Positions 44,840 to 54,166 of a stretch of 64,000 bases of DNA are shown piece by piece. Location: NCBI GenBank assembly GCA_018650285.1, contig JABIGF010000015.1, positions 62,001-126,000 of the forward strand. Direction: 5' to 3'. Source of the DNA: Methanobacteriota archaeon (GTDB taxonomy: Archaea; Thermoplasmatota; Poseidoniia; Poseidoniales; Thalassarchaeaceae). The notes under the pieces were generated by a model, which was not told the origin of the DNA, ran no database searches, and worked only from the letters and a program-made list of their open reading frames with translations. The number at the start of each line of letters is the position of its first letter. Within the stretch, counting starts at the first letter, position 1. The translations under genes were made by a program, and so were the position numbers.

Positions 44840-45232
44840 ATGGATTGTCCAGCAGATACAGGAGCGATCTCAGATGAGCAAGCAAATGATTCATTTGAAA
44901 TTGTGCCAATTGATATCTCACTCTCAGAAATTGCAACAAATAAACTTAGAGATATTTTCAATATGGAACCTGGAGACATGGTCCTAAAAATTGAAGTTCA
45001 CCGTGGAGGTTGTTCCGGATACCTCTATGATATGCAAATTATTGAACGGCCAGAAGAAGAGGGGCATCAATTTGATGAGGTTGGAGGTATTGATCTCACA
45101 ATTACTGATTATGACAGCAGCCTTTTGGCAGGAATTGAAATTGACTATCAGGATTCATTGATGGGTGGGGGATTCAAAATTGAGAATCCTAATGCAAACA
45201 AAGCCTGCAGTTGTGGAAGCAGTTTTGCTTAA
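44840..45232 (+). CDS. A-type iron-sulfur carrier (IscA/HesB family)
   Basis: 130 residues from the ATG at 44840, with aggtg upstream. The three conserved Cys are present: RGGCSGYLYDM and the C-terminal ACSCGSSF. It would carry or insert Fe-S clusters. The nearby FDH, with about seven clusters between its two subunits, is a plausible client. It is downstream of the V4R-like regulator on the same strand and convergent with the NiSOD operon. Confidence 0.9.
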   Translation: MDCPADTGAISDEQANDSFEIVPIDISLSEIATNKLRDIFNMEPGDMVLKIEVHRGGCSGYLYDMQIIERPEEEGHQFDEVGGIDLTITDYDSSLLAGIEIDYQDSLMGGGFKIENPNANKACSCGSSFA

Positions 45233-45235
45233 TCA

Positions 45236-46519
45236 TCACTCATCTTCAGACATATCGTCGCCCTTGTCTTTGAATGCTTCTGCAACAGGCGCAACGGCGC
45301 TACTAATTGGTTTCCTTGGTGGCTTTTTCGGAGGAAGCGTTACTACCCCCTCCTCAACTAATGATGGAAGAACCATCAAGTCTTCAAATCTAATTGATGC
45401 TTCCAAAGATTGTTCGGGGAATCGATGGCCATTATCAAAAAAATCCTTTAACATACAAGTCATTTTCAGATGTAGTCTACCATCTGGATCCCTAATGAAA
45501 GAATATAATTCGGGGTTTTCGTCCTCAATAATAGTGCGATGGAAGGTGTCACGAATGATTTTGGCACGACGGCCAGCTGCCCATTCAATCAAAGCACCCA
45601 CAATAGTTGCAGTGTAAAGTACAACCATAATTGAGATTGCAAAAATGATTGGATTCTGCAAACCATCACCAGGATAGGTGATTGTCAAGAATACTTGGCG
45701 GCCTATCAATAGCAACAAACCAACGCCCACAACAGGTGTCAACAAATCCTGAAGTATTGTCTCAAGGGGTATTATTCTACGCTGTGCATTATCAGCGAAG
45801 GCGAGCTCACCATCAATAGCAACAGCAGTAATAATCGCTAGAGAGGCGAGTATCAAGTAAACTAAACTGGCCAATATTAGGGCGTGCAAGTCGGTCCAAG
45901 GGAGGTAATGGGCAATCAAGTAAGCAAACAATCCGAGGAATACCGTTGTAGGCATACGATGAAGGGCGTGAATCCAAACATCACCTTTGCGTGCGTCACG
46001 AGCAAGTTTTGGGACACCAATCAATTGCCAATTTGTATATTTCTTGATTAACTTAACAATACCTGCCAAGACCTTCTTGTCAATCATTACCCATTCAGTG
46101 AACCGCAATAGAGGAATTAGCGGGAGAATTAGAATCACTGCAAAAATTGAAAGAATAGGCCACAAAATCATTGATGGCAGAATCAAAAAGTGCATAGCAT
46201 TCAAAGGATATAGGATATCACTTTCTAACCGACCCTGCTCCTTTTCATCTAGCCCCCAACCTCGAGCAGCCTTGTCAAGAGATGAGCGGAAAATCTGCAA
46301 AGGATAACCATGGGTCAGGATTCCATCAACCATCTTTCTGTATTTTTTATGAATTTCTGATTTCAAAACTCTTTTCTTCCAAAATCTTTGAGTTGGAATT
46401 GAAAGAAGCATTGGTGAAACAAGAACAATTACCACTACGGCAAGCGTACTCGGGTCATCAGCAGACCAGTTCACAATTGTTGGGCTAGCCAACGCATTGA
46501 TGAAGAGAACGGTCTTCAA
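45236..46519 (-). CDS. Polytopic membrane protein coupled to the NiSOD genes
   Basis: 427 residues, unrecognised. The start is a TTG overlapping the SodX-like stop (TTGA). About six to seven hydrophobic segments (for example near residues 20-40, 110-145, 195-245, 260-285, 290-315), basic cytoplasmic loops, and a soluble acidic C-terminus of about 90 residues (HLKMTCMLKDFFDNGHRF, PPKKPPRKP). No transporter signature or obvious His/Cys metal motif in the membrane part. Gene coupling with a nickel enzyme and its protease suggests it shares regulation with them; whether it handles nickel is unknown. Confidence 0.7.
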   Translation of the reverse strand: MKTVLFINALASPTIVNWSADDPSTLAVVVIVLVSPMLLSIPTQRFWKKRVLKSEIHKKYRKMVDGILTHGYPLQIFRSSLDKAARGWGLDEKEQGRLESDILYPLNAMHFLILPSMILWPILSIFAVILILPLIPLLRFTEWVMIDKKVLAGIVKLIKKYTNWQLIGVPKLARDARKGDVWIHALHRMPTTVFLGLFAYLIAHYLPWTDLHALILASLVYLILASLAIITAVAIDGELAFADNAQRRIIPLETILQDLLTPVVGVGLLLLIGRQVFLTITYPGDGLQNPIIFAISIMVVLYTATIVGALIEWAAGRRAKIIRDTFHRTIIEDENPELYSFIRDPDGRLHLKMTCMLKDFFDNGHRFPEQSLEASIRFEDLMVLPSLVEEGVVTLPPKKPPRKPISSAVAPVAEAFKDKGDDMSEDE

Positions 46520-46839
46520 CTATCAAAAAAGATGATTCTGCCAATAATTTGGTCTAATGCAACGTAGCCAAATGCGTGACTATCAGTAGAACCAATAGGG
46601 TCTGGATTATCACCTTCTAAGAAAAATTTTCCGCGCGAATCAATTTTTGTAATCCTTTTGACAATTTTTGTATTAGGTTTTAATGGATGAATAGAGAGTA
46701 CTACATCACCCACATTTAGTGAAACGTCAACTTCACACGGCACTTCATCGCCATCACAAATAGTTGGCCACATACTATCTCCGCGCACTACCACATTCAA
46801 TGTATCAGATGACTTAGAAGTCGTCATATTAACACTCAA
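46516..46839 (-). CDS. Nickel-type superoxide dismutase maturation protease (SodX-like, S26 family)
   Basis: 107 residues. A short signal-peptidase-like protease: catalytic Ser in VRGDSMWPTICDGDEV, GDVVLSIHP, Lys in KIVKRITKI, and GDNPDPIGSTDSHAFGYV, the last matching SodX proteins closely. It would remove the N-terminal propeptide of NiSOD to expose His1. No membrane anchor is seen, in keeping with a cytoplasmic substrate. It overlaps the NiSOD stop by four bases (ATGA). Confidence 0.9.
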   Translation of the reverse strand: MSVNMTTSKSSDTLNVVVRGDSMWPTICDGDEVPCEVDVSLNVGDVVLSIHPLKPNTKIVKRITKIDSRGKFFLEGDNPDPIGSTDSHAFGYVALDQIIGRIIFFDS

Positions 46840-47285
46840 CTAGCACGGACCCAGGGGACTTCGCGTCCTTTAGCAGCCCAGAAAATGTTGTGGATGTTTT
46901 CACAAGCATCCATCAACTCTTGAGCATGAACTGAAGAGACTTCCACTTTGCATGCGCTGCAAAGTTTTGCAGCGTTCCAAAATACATCGTGTAGGTTTGG
47001 ATTAGCCTCCAAATGATTAGGCTTGAAAAAGTCAGTCCAGAGTACCAATAACTCACTTTTGCACTTGTGAGCCTCTTCTTCCTTAATTGCTGCATATCGA
47101 CTCATGGTGTTCAAGTAGGCCGCCATTGCATGTGAATCACCTGTATCAGGGCACTCTAATGCAAGCATTTTGGTAGTCATTGATTGAACTGCTTCAGCAG
47201 CAATTCTTGCTGATGCTGGATCGTAAACCCCGCATGGGCCATCACAATGTGCTTCCGCTTCAATTATTTCTCTATCATCAAACAT
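46836..47285 (-). CDS. sodN: Nickel superoxide dismutase
   Basis: 149 residues. The nickel hook is explicit: HCDGPCGVYDP at residues 13-23, with His1, Cys2, Cys6 and Tyr9 of the mature enzyme; only position 4 (Gly for the usual Leu) differs from the common HCDLPCGVYDP. A 12-residue propeptide, MFDDREIIEAEA, precedes it. The rest is a four-helix bundle with SRYAAIKEEEAHKCKSELLVLWTDFF and NIHNIFWAAKGREVPW as in NiSOD. It disproportionates superoxide in the cytoplasm. Followed in the same operon by its protease. Confidence 0.95.
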   Translation of the reverse strand: MFDDREIIEAEAHCDGPCGVYDPASARIAAEAVQSMTTKMLALECPDTGDSHAMAAYLNTMSRYAAIKEEEAHKCKSELLVLWTDFFKPNHLEANPNLHDVFWNAAKLCSACKVEVSSVHAQELMDACENIHNIFWAAKGREVPWVRAS

Positions 47286-47403
47286 ATGTCATCACTAACT
47301 GTTCTAATGACTATTTGGCTATCAAACTTCGCGCGAATCAAATTGACAGTATGAAAATAATTAGTAGTAATCTTGATTGAAGTCCGAGTTCCGCCAATTA
47401 GCA

Positions 47404-48393
47404 ATGGGACGGATTGCTGTTACAGACGGAATGGACCAAAACGCCATCATTCTTCTCCAAAACGCGGGGCATGAAGTGGTCTTAGAACACTATTCTGTAG
47501 ATGAATTGGAAGCAGGTGCACTTTCTCAATTTGATGCTGTGGTAATTCGAAGTGCGACAAAAATGACAAAAACTGTAATCAAAGCATCATCTGGAAAAAA
47601 AGGCAACCTACGTCTGATCGGGAGAGCCGGCGTGGGTGTGGATAATATTGACATGGCAGTTGCTACAAAAATGAAAATTGCTGTTTGCAACACCCCTGGT
47701 TCATCCACTCATGCTGTTGTAGAACTTACAATCGGACATCTACTCGCTTGCACCCGCCATATTGCAACAGGGGACCGAACTCTTAGGTCAGGCGAATGGG
47801 CAAAAAAACAACTCAAAGGTACGGAACTCTCTGGTAAAAGATTAGGACTAATTGGATTTGGTAGAATTTCTCAAGGAGTGGGCCAAGCAGCAAGAGCACT
47901 AGGGATGACTCTCCACGCCTATGACCCATACCTCCCCCCTGAAATCGCTGCAGACCAACATTGTACCCTTCACGAAAATATTGACGATGTATTCAGACTC
48001 TGCACTCACATCTCAATCCATTGTAATTTATCTGATGAAACCCATCATCTAGTCAACTCTGAACGTTTAGCAATGATGCCACGTGTAGGCATTGATGGTG
48101 TTAATTGCGGCAACCATCTTGTAAATTGCGCTAGAGGTGGAATTGTAGATGAAGAAGCCGCTTTAGATGCTCTAGAGAGTGGTATTCTTGCCTCAGTAGC
48201 CCTCGATGTTTTTGAAGTTGAACCAGCAGGAGATAACCCACTACTTCAGCACCGAAACTTTCACGGGACACCACACATAGGCGCGGCAACTCTTGAAGCA
48301 CAAGCACGAATCGGACAAGAGATGGCGGCCCTAATTATTGACTTCCTTGAAGGAAGAAAACCCAAGTCTATCCTCAACCCCGAAGTGATTTGA
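47404..48393 (+). CDS. D-2-hydroxyacid dehydrogenase, probable D-3-phosphoglycerate dehydrogenase
   Basis: About 329 residues from the ATG at 47404 (a TTG at 47377 would add nine). Family landmarks: IGRAGVGVDNIDMAVATKMKIAVCNTPG, the NAD-binding GKRLGLIGFGRISQGVGQAARALGM, HCNLSDETHHLV, NCARGGIVDEEAALDAL, and GTPHIGAATLEAQ with the catalytic His. The ACT domain found in many SerA proteins is absent. Serine biosynthesis is the likeliest role; glyoxylate/hydroxypyruvate reduction is the alternative. Confidence 0.85.
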   Translation: MGRIAVTDGMDQNAIILLQNAGHEVVLEHYSVDELEAGALSQFDAVVIRSATKMTKTVIKASSGKKGNLRLIGRAGVGVDNIDMAVATKMKIAVCNTPGSSTHAVVELTIGHLLACTRHIATGDRTLRSGEWAKKQLKGTELSGKRLGLIGFGRISQGVGQAARALGMTLHAYDPYLPPEIAADQHCTLHENIDDVFRLCTHISIHCNLSDETHHLVNSERLAMMPRVGIDGVNCGNHLVNCARGGIVDEEAALDALESGILASVALDVFEVEPAGDNPLLQHRNFHGTPHIGAATLEAQARIGQEMAALIIDFLEGRKPKSILNPEVI

Positions 48394-48413
48394 TGACCTT
48401 TCATCTTTCTGAA

Positions 48414-50903
48414 TTATTCTAATTTGTGCATAGCCGACAAATGTTCGGCGAACTCAATTAATTCACTAGGTATTTCAATCCCTGAAATCGGCTTACCACG
48501 TCCAAGCCCGGCCTCATTCTTGGCCGCCCATACATCAGAATTAAAATCAGTAATCGTATTGGTTAATGCTCGCAAAGAATGGCCTTCTTCCTCATCCCCA
48601 AGTGAATCAACAGGCAAACTAGGATACTGGCGGACGTCAACTGCAGATTCGCCATACAAAGTGGTTGAAAGATGATGACACAAGAACGGACAAATTGGGC
48701 TAAACATTGTTAGCAAGTCACGAACGATTCGATGGACTGTCCAAGCTGCTGATTGGTCGCCATCATATAATCTGGTTTTTGCCATTTCAAGCCAGTGCCC
48801 AGGGAATACTCCTGTACCAAAATTTTTGATTGATTGGGCTGCAGTGTAAATATCAATTTCCCCCCATGCTTTTCCAACGGTAATATTGACTGACGAAAAT
48901 TCTGCTAAAATCCATTTGTCAGAGACTGTCAAATTGGTAGGGGGTGTGTCTAATTCAGTTGGTATTTCGAACTGGCTAGCAAATCTTGCAACATTGAATA
49001 TTTTTGTCAATACGCCGTAATATTTTGCTTCAATCTCTTCGGGATTTATTTGGAAATCGTCGCCTACTTGTGCATCGCAAGCCTTCCACAATCTGAAACA
49101 CTCAGAACCAATTTTATTAGCCCTCAAATTGACGGTTTTATCGGGCCCTTTGACCTTCCAAGCCCCAGTTCGGCCACCCGCTCCACATTCTAGTACAGAA
49201 TCTGCATCAATTCCATTACCTAGTGATTTTGACATTTTTCTACCCCACGGGTCCATGCCAAGACCATCAATCCAAACATTTTGAAACCCTGGTTTATCAA
49301 AAAGAAGGGCTGATTTTAGTAGAGTGTAATAAAGCCAAGTTCTAACAATTTCTTTACCTTGAGGGCGTATTCCAGTAGGGAACGCTCGCTTAAATGTGGA
49401 TTCTTCCTTTAGATATCCAGAAACAAATAGATTTGAGTTCGAAGAATCCATCCATGTGTCAAATACCTTTTCTTCACCAACCATTTCCCCTAATGAACTG
49501 CCTATATCCTCCCATGAACCCAAATCTTCACGAGTCTCGCGGTCAAGAACTCGGGAACCGTTTGGTGGCGAGTCCTTCCAAGGTTGCACATAGGTTCCCT
49601 CTGGCGGCACTACAACCTTAGTTTCATCTTCTGAATACCAAATGGGAATCTCAGTATGATACCAACGTCGCCTGCTTATTGGCCAATCAATGGAAATGTT
49701 ATCCATCCAATCAAGTAAAAATTGTTTGTTCCTAGGTGGTATGAAATTGATTTGATCTGCTAATTCTGCCAATCGTTCTTGCTTGTGAGTTTGGCGGACA
49801 TACCATTCCTTTAGAAGAATGGTTTCCACAGGATTCTTCCCTCTCTCTGAAACCGGGACTTCTTGTTGTCTCTCCTCAATTGCAACTATTCTGCCATCAT
49901 TTTCTAGACTGACAATGACCGCTTCTCTTGCGGCCTTAACCGGCATTCCGGCAAGTGGGCCAGCCACTTCGGTCATACATCCATCCAAACCAATTGCTTG
50001 AAACGGTGTCAAACCAAGTTCACGGAATACCGCCACATCGTTCTGGTCTCCAAACGAACATACCATTAAGACTCCAGAACCAAAATCAGACTTGACTGAA
50101 GGATGTGCTTGAATTTCAACACTAGTAGTTCGACCTACCACTTCAACTGGAAGTTGAATTTTTTGGCCAATAAGATGCTGATATCTCTCGTCATCGGGAT
50201 GTACAACAACAATACCACAAGCGCAAATTAATTCTGGTCGTGTTGTAGAAATTACAAGTTCATCGCTATTTTCGGTTGACCATTTGACATCAACAAGTTG
50301 AGTCATTCGCTGTAATCTCTCAACCTCCGCATCAGCAATCGTGGTACCTTCAACGGGGTCGTAAATATTCGGGCGTAAGTCTTCAACGATTTCACCACGC
50401 TTGAATAAATCCACGAATATTGCTTGAGTTACTGCTCGATATTCAGGTGAGTCGGTTAGGTACTCTTTAGCAAAATCACAAGAAAGCCCCACACGACTTG
50501 CAGTGTCTCTCATAGCCTGAGTGAACTCTTCTATAGTTACTTCACACAATTTGAGGAACTCTTCTCTATCGTAAGTTTTCATCTTCTTGCCACTGTTTTT
50601 CTCCACTGTGAATTCAATGTTAATTCCGTTTCTATCAACGCCCCATGGAAAGTATACTTCCTTTCCCATTAACCTCTGGCTACGAGCTATTACATCAATC
50701 ATTGAATATTGAGCAACCGCACCAATATGCCATGTCCCACTTGGATAGGGAGGAGGTGTGTCAATAACGAATAATTCTTTATCGGAATCTGCATTGAAAC
50801 CGTATCGAGCATTGTACGCTTCCTTATCGGCGTAATGCTCTTCCTGAATTTTCTTTTCTAGGTCAATTGTCCAACGTTTTTCGGTAATTCGCGGATCTGC
50901 CAT
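48414..50903 (-). CDS. valS: Valyl-tRNA synthetase
   Basis: 829 residues. Class Ia synthetase with a HIGH-type motif (TPPPYPSGTWHIGAVAQYS), the CP1 editing domain (STTRPELICACGIVVVHPDDERY and GSGVLMVCSFGDQNDVAVF, the latter typical of ValRS), ISRRRWYHTEIPIWY, and KMSKS (GRKMSKSLGNGID). Anticodon-binding domain at the end; no C-terminal coiled coil. A tRNA-Val gene lies elsewhere in the window. Convergent with the SerA-like gene. Confidence 0.92.
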   Translation of the reverse strand: MADPRITEKRWTIDLEKKIQEEHYADKEAYNARYGFNADSDKELFVIDTPPPYPSGTWHIGAVAQYSMIDVIARSQRLMGKEVYFPWGVDRNGINIEFTVEKNSGKKMKTYDREEFLKLCEVTIEEFTQAMRDTASRVGLSCDFAKEYLTDSPEYRAVTQAIFVDLFKRGEIVEDLRPNIYDPVEGTTIADAEVERLQRMTQLVDVKWSTENSDELVISTTRPELICACGIVVVHPDDERYQHLIGQKIQLPVEVVGRTTSVEIQAHPSVKSDFGSGVLMVCSFGDQNDVAVFRELGLTPFQAIGLDGCMTEVAGPLAGMPVKAAREAVIVSLENDGRIVAIEERQQEVPVSERGKNPVETILLKEWYVRQTHKQERLAELADQINFIPPRNKQFLLDWMDNISIDWPISRRRWYHTEIPIWYSEDETKVVVPPEGTYVQPWKDSPPNGSRVLDRETREDLGSWEDIGSSLGEMVGEEKVFDTWMDSSNSNLFVSGYLKEESTFKRAFPTGIRPQGKEIVRTWLYYTLLKSALLFDKPGFQNVWIDGLGMDPWGRKMSKSLGNGIDADSVLECGAGGRTGAWKVKGPDKTVNLRANKIGSECFRLWKACDAQVGDDFQINPEEIEAKYYGVLTKIFNVARFASQFEIPTELDTPPTNLTVSDKWILAEFSSVNITVGKAWGEIDIYTAAQSIKNFGTGVFPGHWLEMAKTRLYDGDQSAAWTVHRIVRDLLTMFSPICPFLCHHLSTTLYGESAVDVRQYPSLPVDSLGDEEEGHSLRALTNTITDFNSDVWAAKNEAGLGRGKPISGIEIPSELIEFAEHLSAMHKLE

Positions 50904-51139
50904 TAATTATCCCACCAAGGCCTTCTTACACGTCAACAGCAAGCGTCCTTGTTTCCATCGCAAAGGTCTCTATTCAAGAGCATACCGATAATACAAGATT
51001 GACACTAGTACCAAAAATTATACGAATATTGTGTTGATTATCAAATCAAGTTCGATTATTCAATACAACGCATCAAACACGCGTAAGCGTGCCCATTTGT
51101 CTGAGAGATTAAAGGGTGGATTGATGGCACGCCTATTCG

Positions 51140-54121
51140 GTGGTAGCCATACCGGATGATGATTCAGCCGAAGAAGTGCCTTCCCCGTTAGCACCATCTA
51201 AGTTCTCAACCAAGATCTCAGATACCACATCTTTGGTTAAAGATAAGATTAGCGATTTTGATTCCGAGGTCGCAATTGAAGCAATTCTTGCAGCGCCTAG
51301 GCGACTTCGAAAAGAATTGCGAAAGATGACGGTATTTGGCACATTAACTAGATTCCCAGCACCAACAGTAGTACTGTGCCTCCTCGTCACGTCATTCTTT
51401 CTTTTCCATTCTGGAATATTGGATAAATGGACTGGAACTGCTGCACTGAATGTAAATGGAGATTTAGAAGTATATCTCCCTGATGGTTCATCTGTCAAAG
51501 ATGATATCTCAACAATTGAAGAAGATTGGACCACAAATGCAATGATTATTTATGTAGAATCGGAAGAACAAGGTGTAACTAACGTTGAGATTCTCAAACA
51601 ATTAGATATTATTGAAAGGCAACTGAATAAAGCCGTTTCAGATGGTGGAGAGGAAGATGGTATCATCTACGTTTTATCAATATCTACAGTTGTTAAAGAA
51701 GTGAATTCTTCTGCCCCAAGAGTCGCAAAAGCGTTTGTCACAAACGCATTGGGTGGCGATAATCTCTCTCAACAAATCAATGAACAAATTGATGACTTAG
51801 GTGATACGATTGGCGGCTATAGTATTCCAGATGACCAAAACAGAGTTAACCAAATTATTGGAGAACTGCCCCCAAACGCCCAAGACAAACTATACCGTGA
51901 TGTTGGCAATAGTGCGATAGAAAAATATGGTTATCCAAATAGAGCTGTAATTATTATCGGTGTCGTTGATGAAGGATTCCTCGCAACCGAAATACCAGAA
52001 GTATGTAAGACTGGAGGGCAACGTCAAATTGAAGCATACACAGATATTATCACCTATACAGAGTGTTGGATTGAACAAATTTCATTCGAAAATAATTGGA
52101 ATGAGGATACATCCGGGTGTGAAAATCCTGGACAAGGTCAAAACAGTTCGGCACCTCAATGCTTAGGATTGACAATGACTCTTACTGGACCAGTACCAAT
52201 CACAAACTCAGTAACAAAATATTCATTTGTTCTCTTTTGGCAAATTTTCCCACTAGGAATCGTTGCTGTTGCCGTGGGGTTGTTTATTTTCCATTCTGAT
52301 GTTATTCAAACAGGTCGAGTCCGAATAATTCAAGGAATAAAAGTCGTTATCATTTCAGGTTTGCCTACTCTATGTTCTGTTTGGTGGACTCTTGGAATTA
52401 TCGGATATTTAGATTATGAAGTGACAATGACGGTGATTATTGTTGGTCCGATATTACTTGCGCTGGGTGTTTCATATGGACTTCACATAACCAACCGTTA
52501 CGCAGAAGAAAGTGGGACGCCTGAAAATAAAATGGCTATTGCCTTACAATCAGTAGGGAAGGCAGTATTACTATCGGCGATTACAACAGTTATTGGTTTC
52601 ATTTCCTTAGTTTCTACGCCAATGGCCCCTATTCAAACTGTAGGTATTGCTCTAGCAGCCGGCATTATTATTGTCTATTTCTTAACTATGATAATGGTGC
52701 CAAATTTAACAATGTTATTAGATTTGAAAAAGCCAAGCCATCCACCGCCTAAGATAATTGAATTCGTGGTTGAGCAACCAATTAATTGGGCAAAAACCAC
52801 CCTTAGCATCTTCTTTATTCTAATGCTTCTTTCGTCAGTTTGGGCAAGACCACAAGTTGAAGAAAATATTGACCTCCTTGACATGGCCCCACAAGGTCAA
52901 CCGCCAATTCTCAAAATGAAACAATACAGCGAAGAGTTCAACGCCGGACAAATAGGAATGCTGTTAGTTGAGGGGGCTATTGCAGGAGACAGGGATGATG
53001 ATTCCACGGAAAACGACGACCCCTTTGCTAAATTGCAAGATATTGAAATGCTCGAAAACCGTACAGACAGAGTAGGAAGAACAAATGCCATTAGCATCGT
53101 ATTCCTAATGAAATCTGTTGGTGTATCTGTCAATTTATCTGGAACTACTGTACTCCCATTTTGTAGTGCCATCCCCGGAGGAACAGGGCAAGAAGTCTGT
53201 GAAGTCATATTTGACAGAGAAAATGAACAAGATGCGACATTCTGGCGAGTGCTAACGACCTTCAATACTGAAGATGATGCAAATAAACGGGTTCAAATTT
53301 TCCTTCTCGACGTATTCTATGCCTCTTTAACACAAGAAACGAGGCAACTCTTCATCAACGAAACCTATCAAAGAAGTCTAATCTATATTGATATGCCATT
53401 CATGAATGTTCAAGAAACTCAAGCTGCTGTTGACGAAGTGAATATTTATGCGAACCAAAATTACCCTGGTGGAATTGCTTCTTCTGACTTAATTGGAGTT
53501 GCAGCGGTGACAATTGCTGTTAATGATTTGATTGTCGGCTCCCAATGGACTTCACTAGGATTCGCATTGGCTGCAACCGTACTGACTCTTGCAATTGTAT
53601 TTAGAGATCCAAAATATGCTTTGTTAACGACTCTTCCTGTTGTTTTCACGGTAGCCATGCAATGGTTAGTGATGAAACAAATGGATGTCACGCTGTCACT
53701 TGTCACGGTTATGATAGGTTCCATTTTGGTTGGTGTAGGAATTGATTTCAGTATCCACATTGCCAATAGAGTTCGTGAGAATGGAGGGACTATTGAAGCG
53801 GTCAAAGAAGCATGCACAACAACAGGGATGTCACTGATAGAAGCGGTGGTCGTTACTTGTTTGGGATTAGCGACAGCTTTCTTCATACCAATTCCTGCAC
53901 TGAAACCTTTCGTTAAAGTCATCATCATCCTGCTAATTGTAGCGGCATCGTCAGCCCTGTTACTTCTGCCAGCAATATTCACGATAATGATCGAAAGTGG
54001 TGCCGGTTTAGTAGGCGGTTCGGCATCTATGATAAGAGCAGCCCGCCTAATTGAGAAAGGTGAAGATGAAGAAGTAGTCTTAGCAATCCCAACCCAAAGA
54101 ATTGACCATGATGCTTGGTGA
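51140..54121 (+). CDS. RND-superfamily exporter (MMPL/HAE3-like)
   Basis: 993 residues, two homologous halves, each with an N-terminal membrane helix, a large outside domain and a bundle of about five helices. The bundles contain matching GPILLALGVSYGLHITNRYAEE and GSILVGVGIDFSIHIANRVREN, signature of archaeal RND transporters driven by ion gradients. Substrates may be lipids or hydrophobic compounds. The 5' end is odd: the frame opens at a GTG at 51140 without a good RBS, while an ATG at 51124 with agggtgg upstream is in another frame and stops after 11 codons. A one-base indel or a short leader could explain this. Confidence 0.85.
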   Translation: MVAIPDDDSAEEVPSPLAPSKFSTKISDTTSLVKDKISDFDSEVAIEAILAAPRRLRKELRKMTVFGTLTRFPAPTVVLCLLVTSFFLFHSGILDKWTGTAALNVNGDLEVYLPDGSSVKDDISTIEEDWTTNAMIIYVESEEQGVTNVEILKQLDIIERQLNKAVSDGGEEDGIIYVLSISTVVKEVNSSAPRVAKAFVTNALGGDNLSQQINEQIDDLGDTIGGYSIPDDQNRVNQIIGELPPNAQDKLYRDVGNSAIEKYGYPNRAVIIIGVVDEGFLATEIPEVCKTGGQRQIEAYTDIITYTECWIEQISFENNWNEDTSGCENPGQGQNSSAPQCLGLTMTLTGPVPITNSVTKYSFVLFWQIFPLGIVAVAVGLFIFHSDVIQTGRVRIIQGIKVVIISGLPTLCSVWWTLGIIGYLDYEVTMTVIIVGPILLALGVSYGLHITNRYAEESGTPENKMAIALQSVGKAVLLSAITTVIGFISLVSTPMAPIQTVGIALAAGIIIVYFLTMIMVPNLTMLLDLKKPSHPPPKIIEFVVEQPINWAKTTLSIFFILMLLSSVWARPQVEENIDLLDMAPQGQPPILKMKQYSEEFNAGQIGMLLVEGAIAGDRDDDSTENDDPFAKLQDIEMLENRTDRVGRTNAISIVFLMKSVGVSVNLSGTTVLPFCSAIPGGTGQEVCEVIFDRENEQDATFWRVLTTFNTEDDANKRVQIFLLDVFYASLTQETRQLFINETYQRSLIYIDMPFMNVQETQAAVDEVNIYANQNYPGGIASSDLIGVAAVTIAVNDLIVGSQWTSLGFALAATVLTLAIVFRDPKYALLTTLPVVFTVAMQWLVMKQMDVTLSLVTVMIGSILVGVGIDFSIHIANRVRENGGTIEAVKEACTTTGMSLIEAVVVTCLGLATAFFIPIPALKPFVKVIIILLIVAASSALLLLPAIFTIMIESGAGLVGGSASMIRAARLIEKGEDEEVVLAIPTQRIDHDAW

Positions 54122-54166
54122 CATTCTATCGTGAAGGCAATAGACCTCATCGATACCGCCAATAAC

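Noticed and set aside
50904-51123. Possible small RNA or tRNA between valS and the RND exporter
   Set aside because: About 220 AT-rich bases without a cloverleaf or long hairpin; probably just two divergent promoters.
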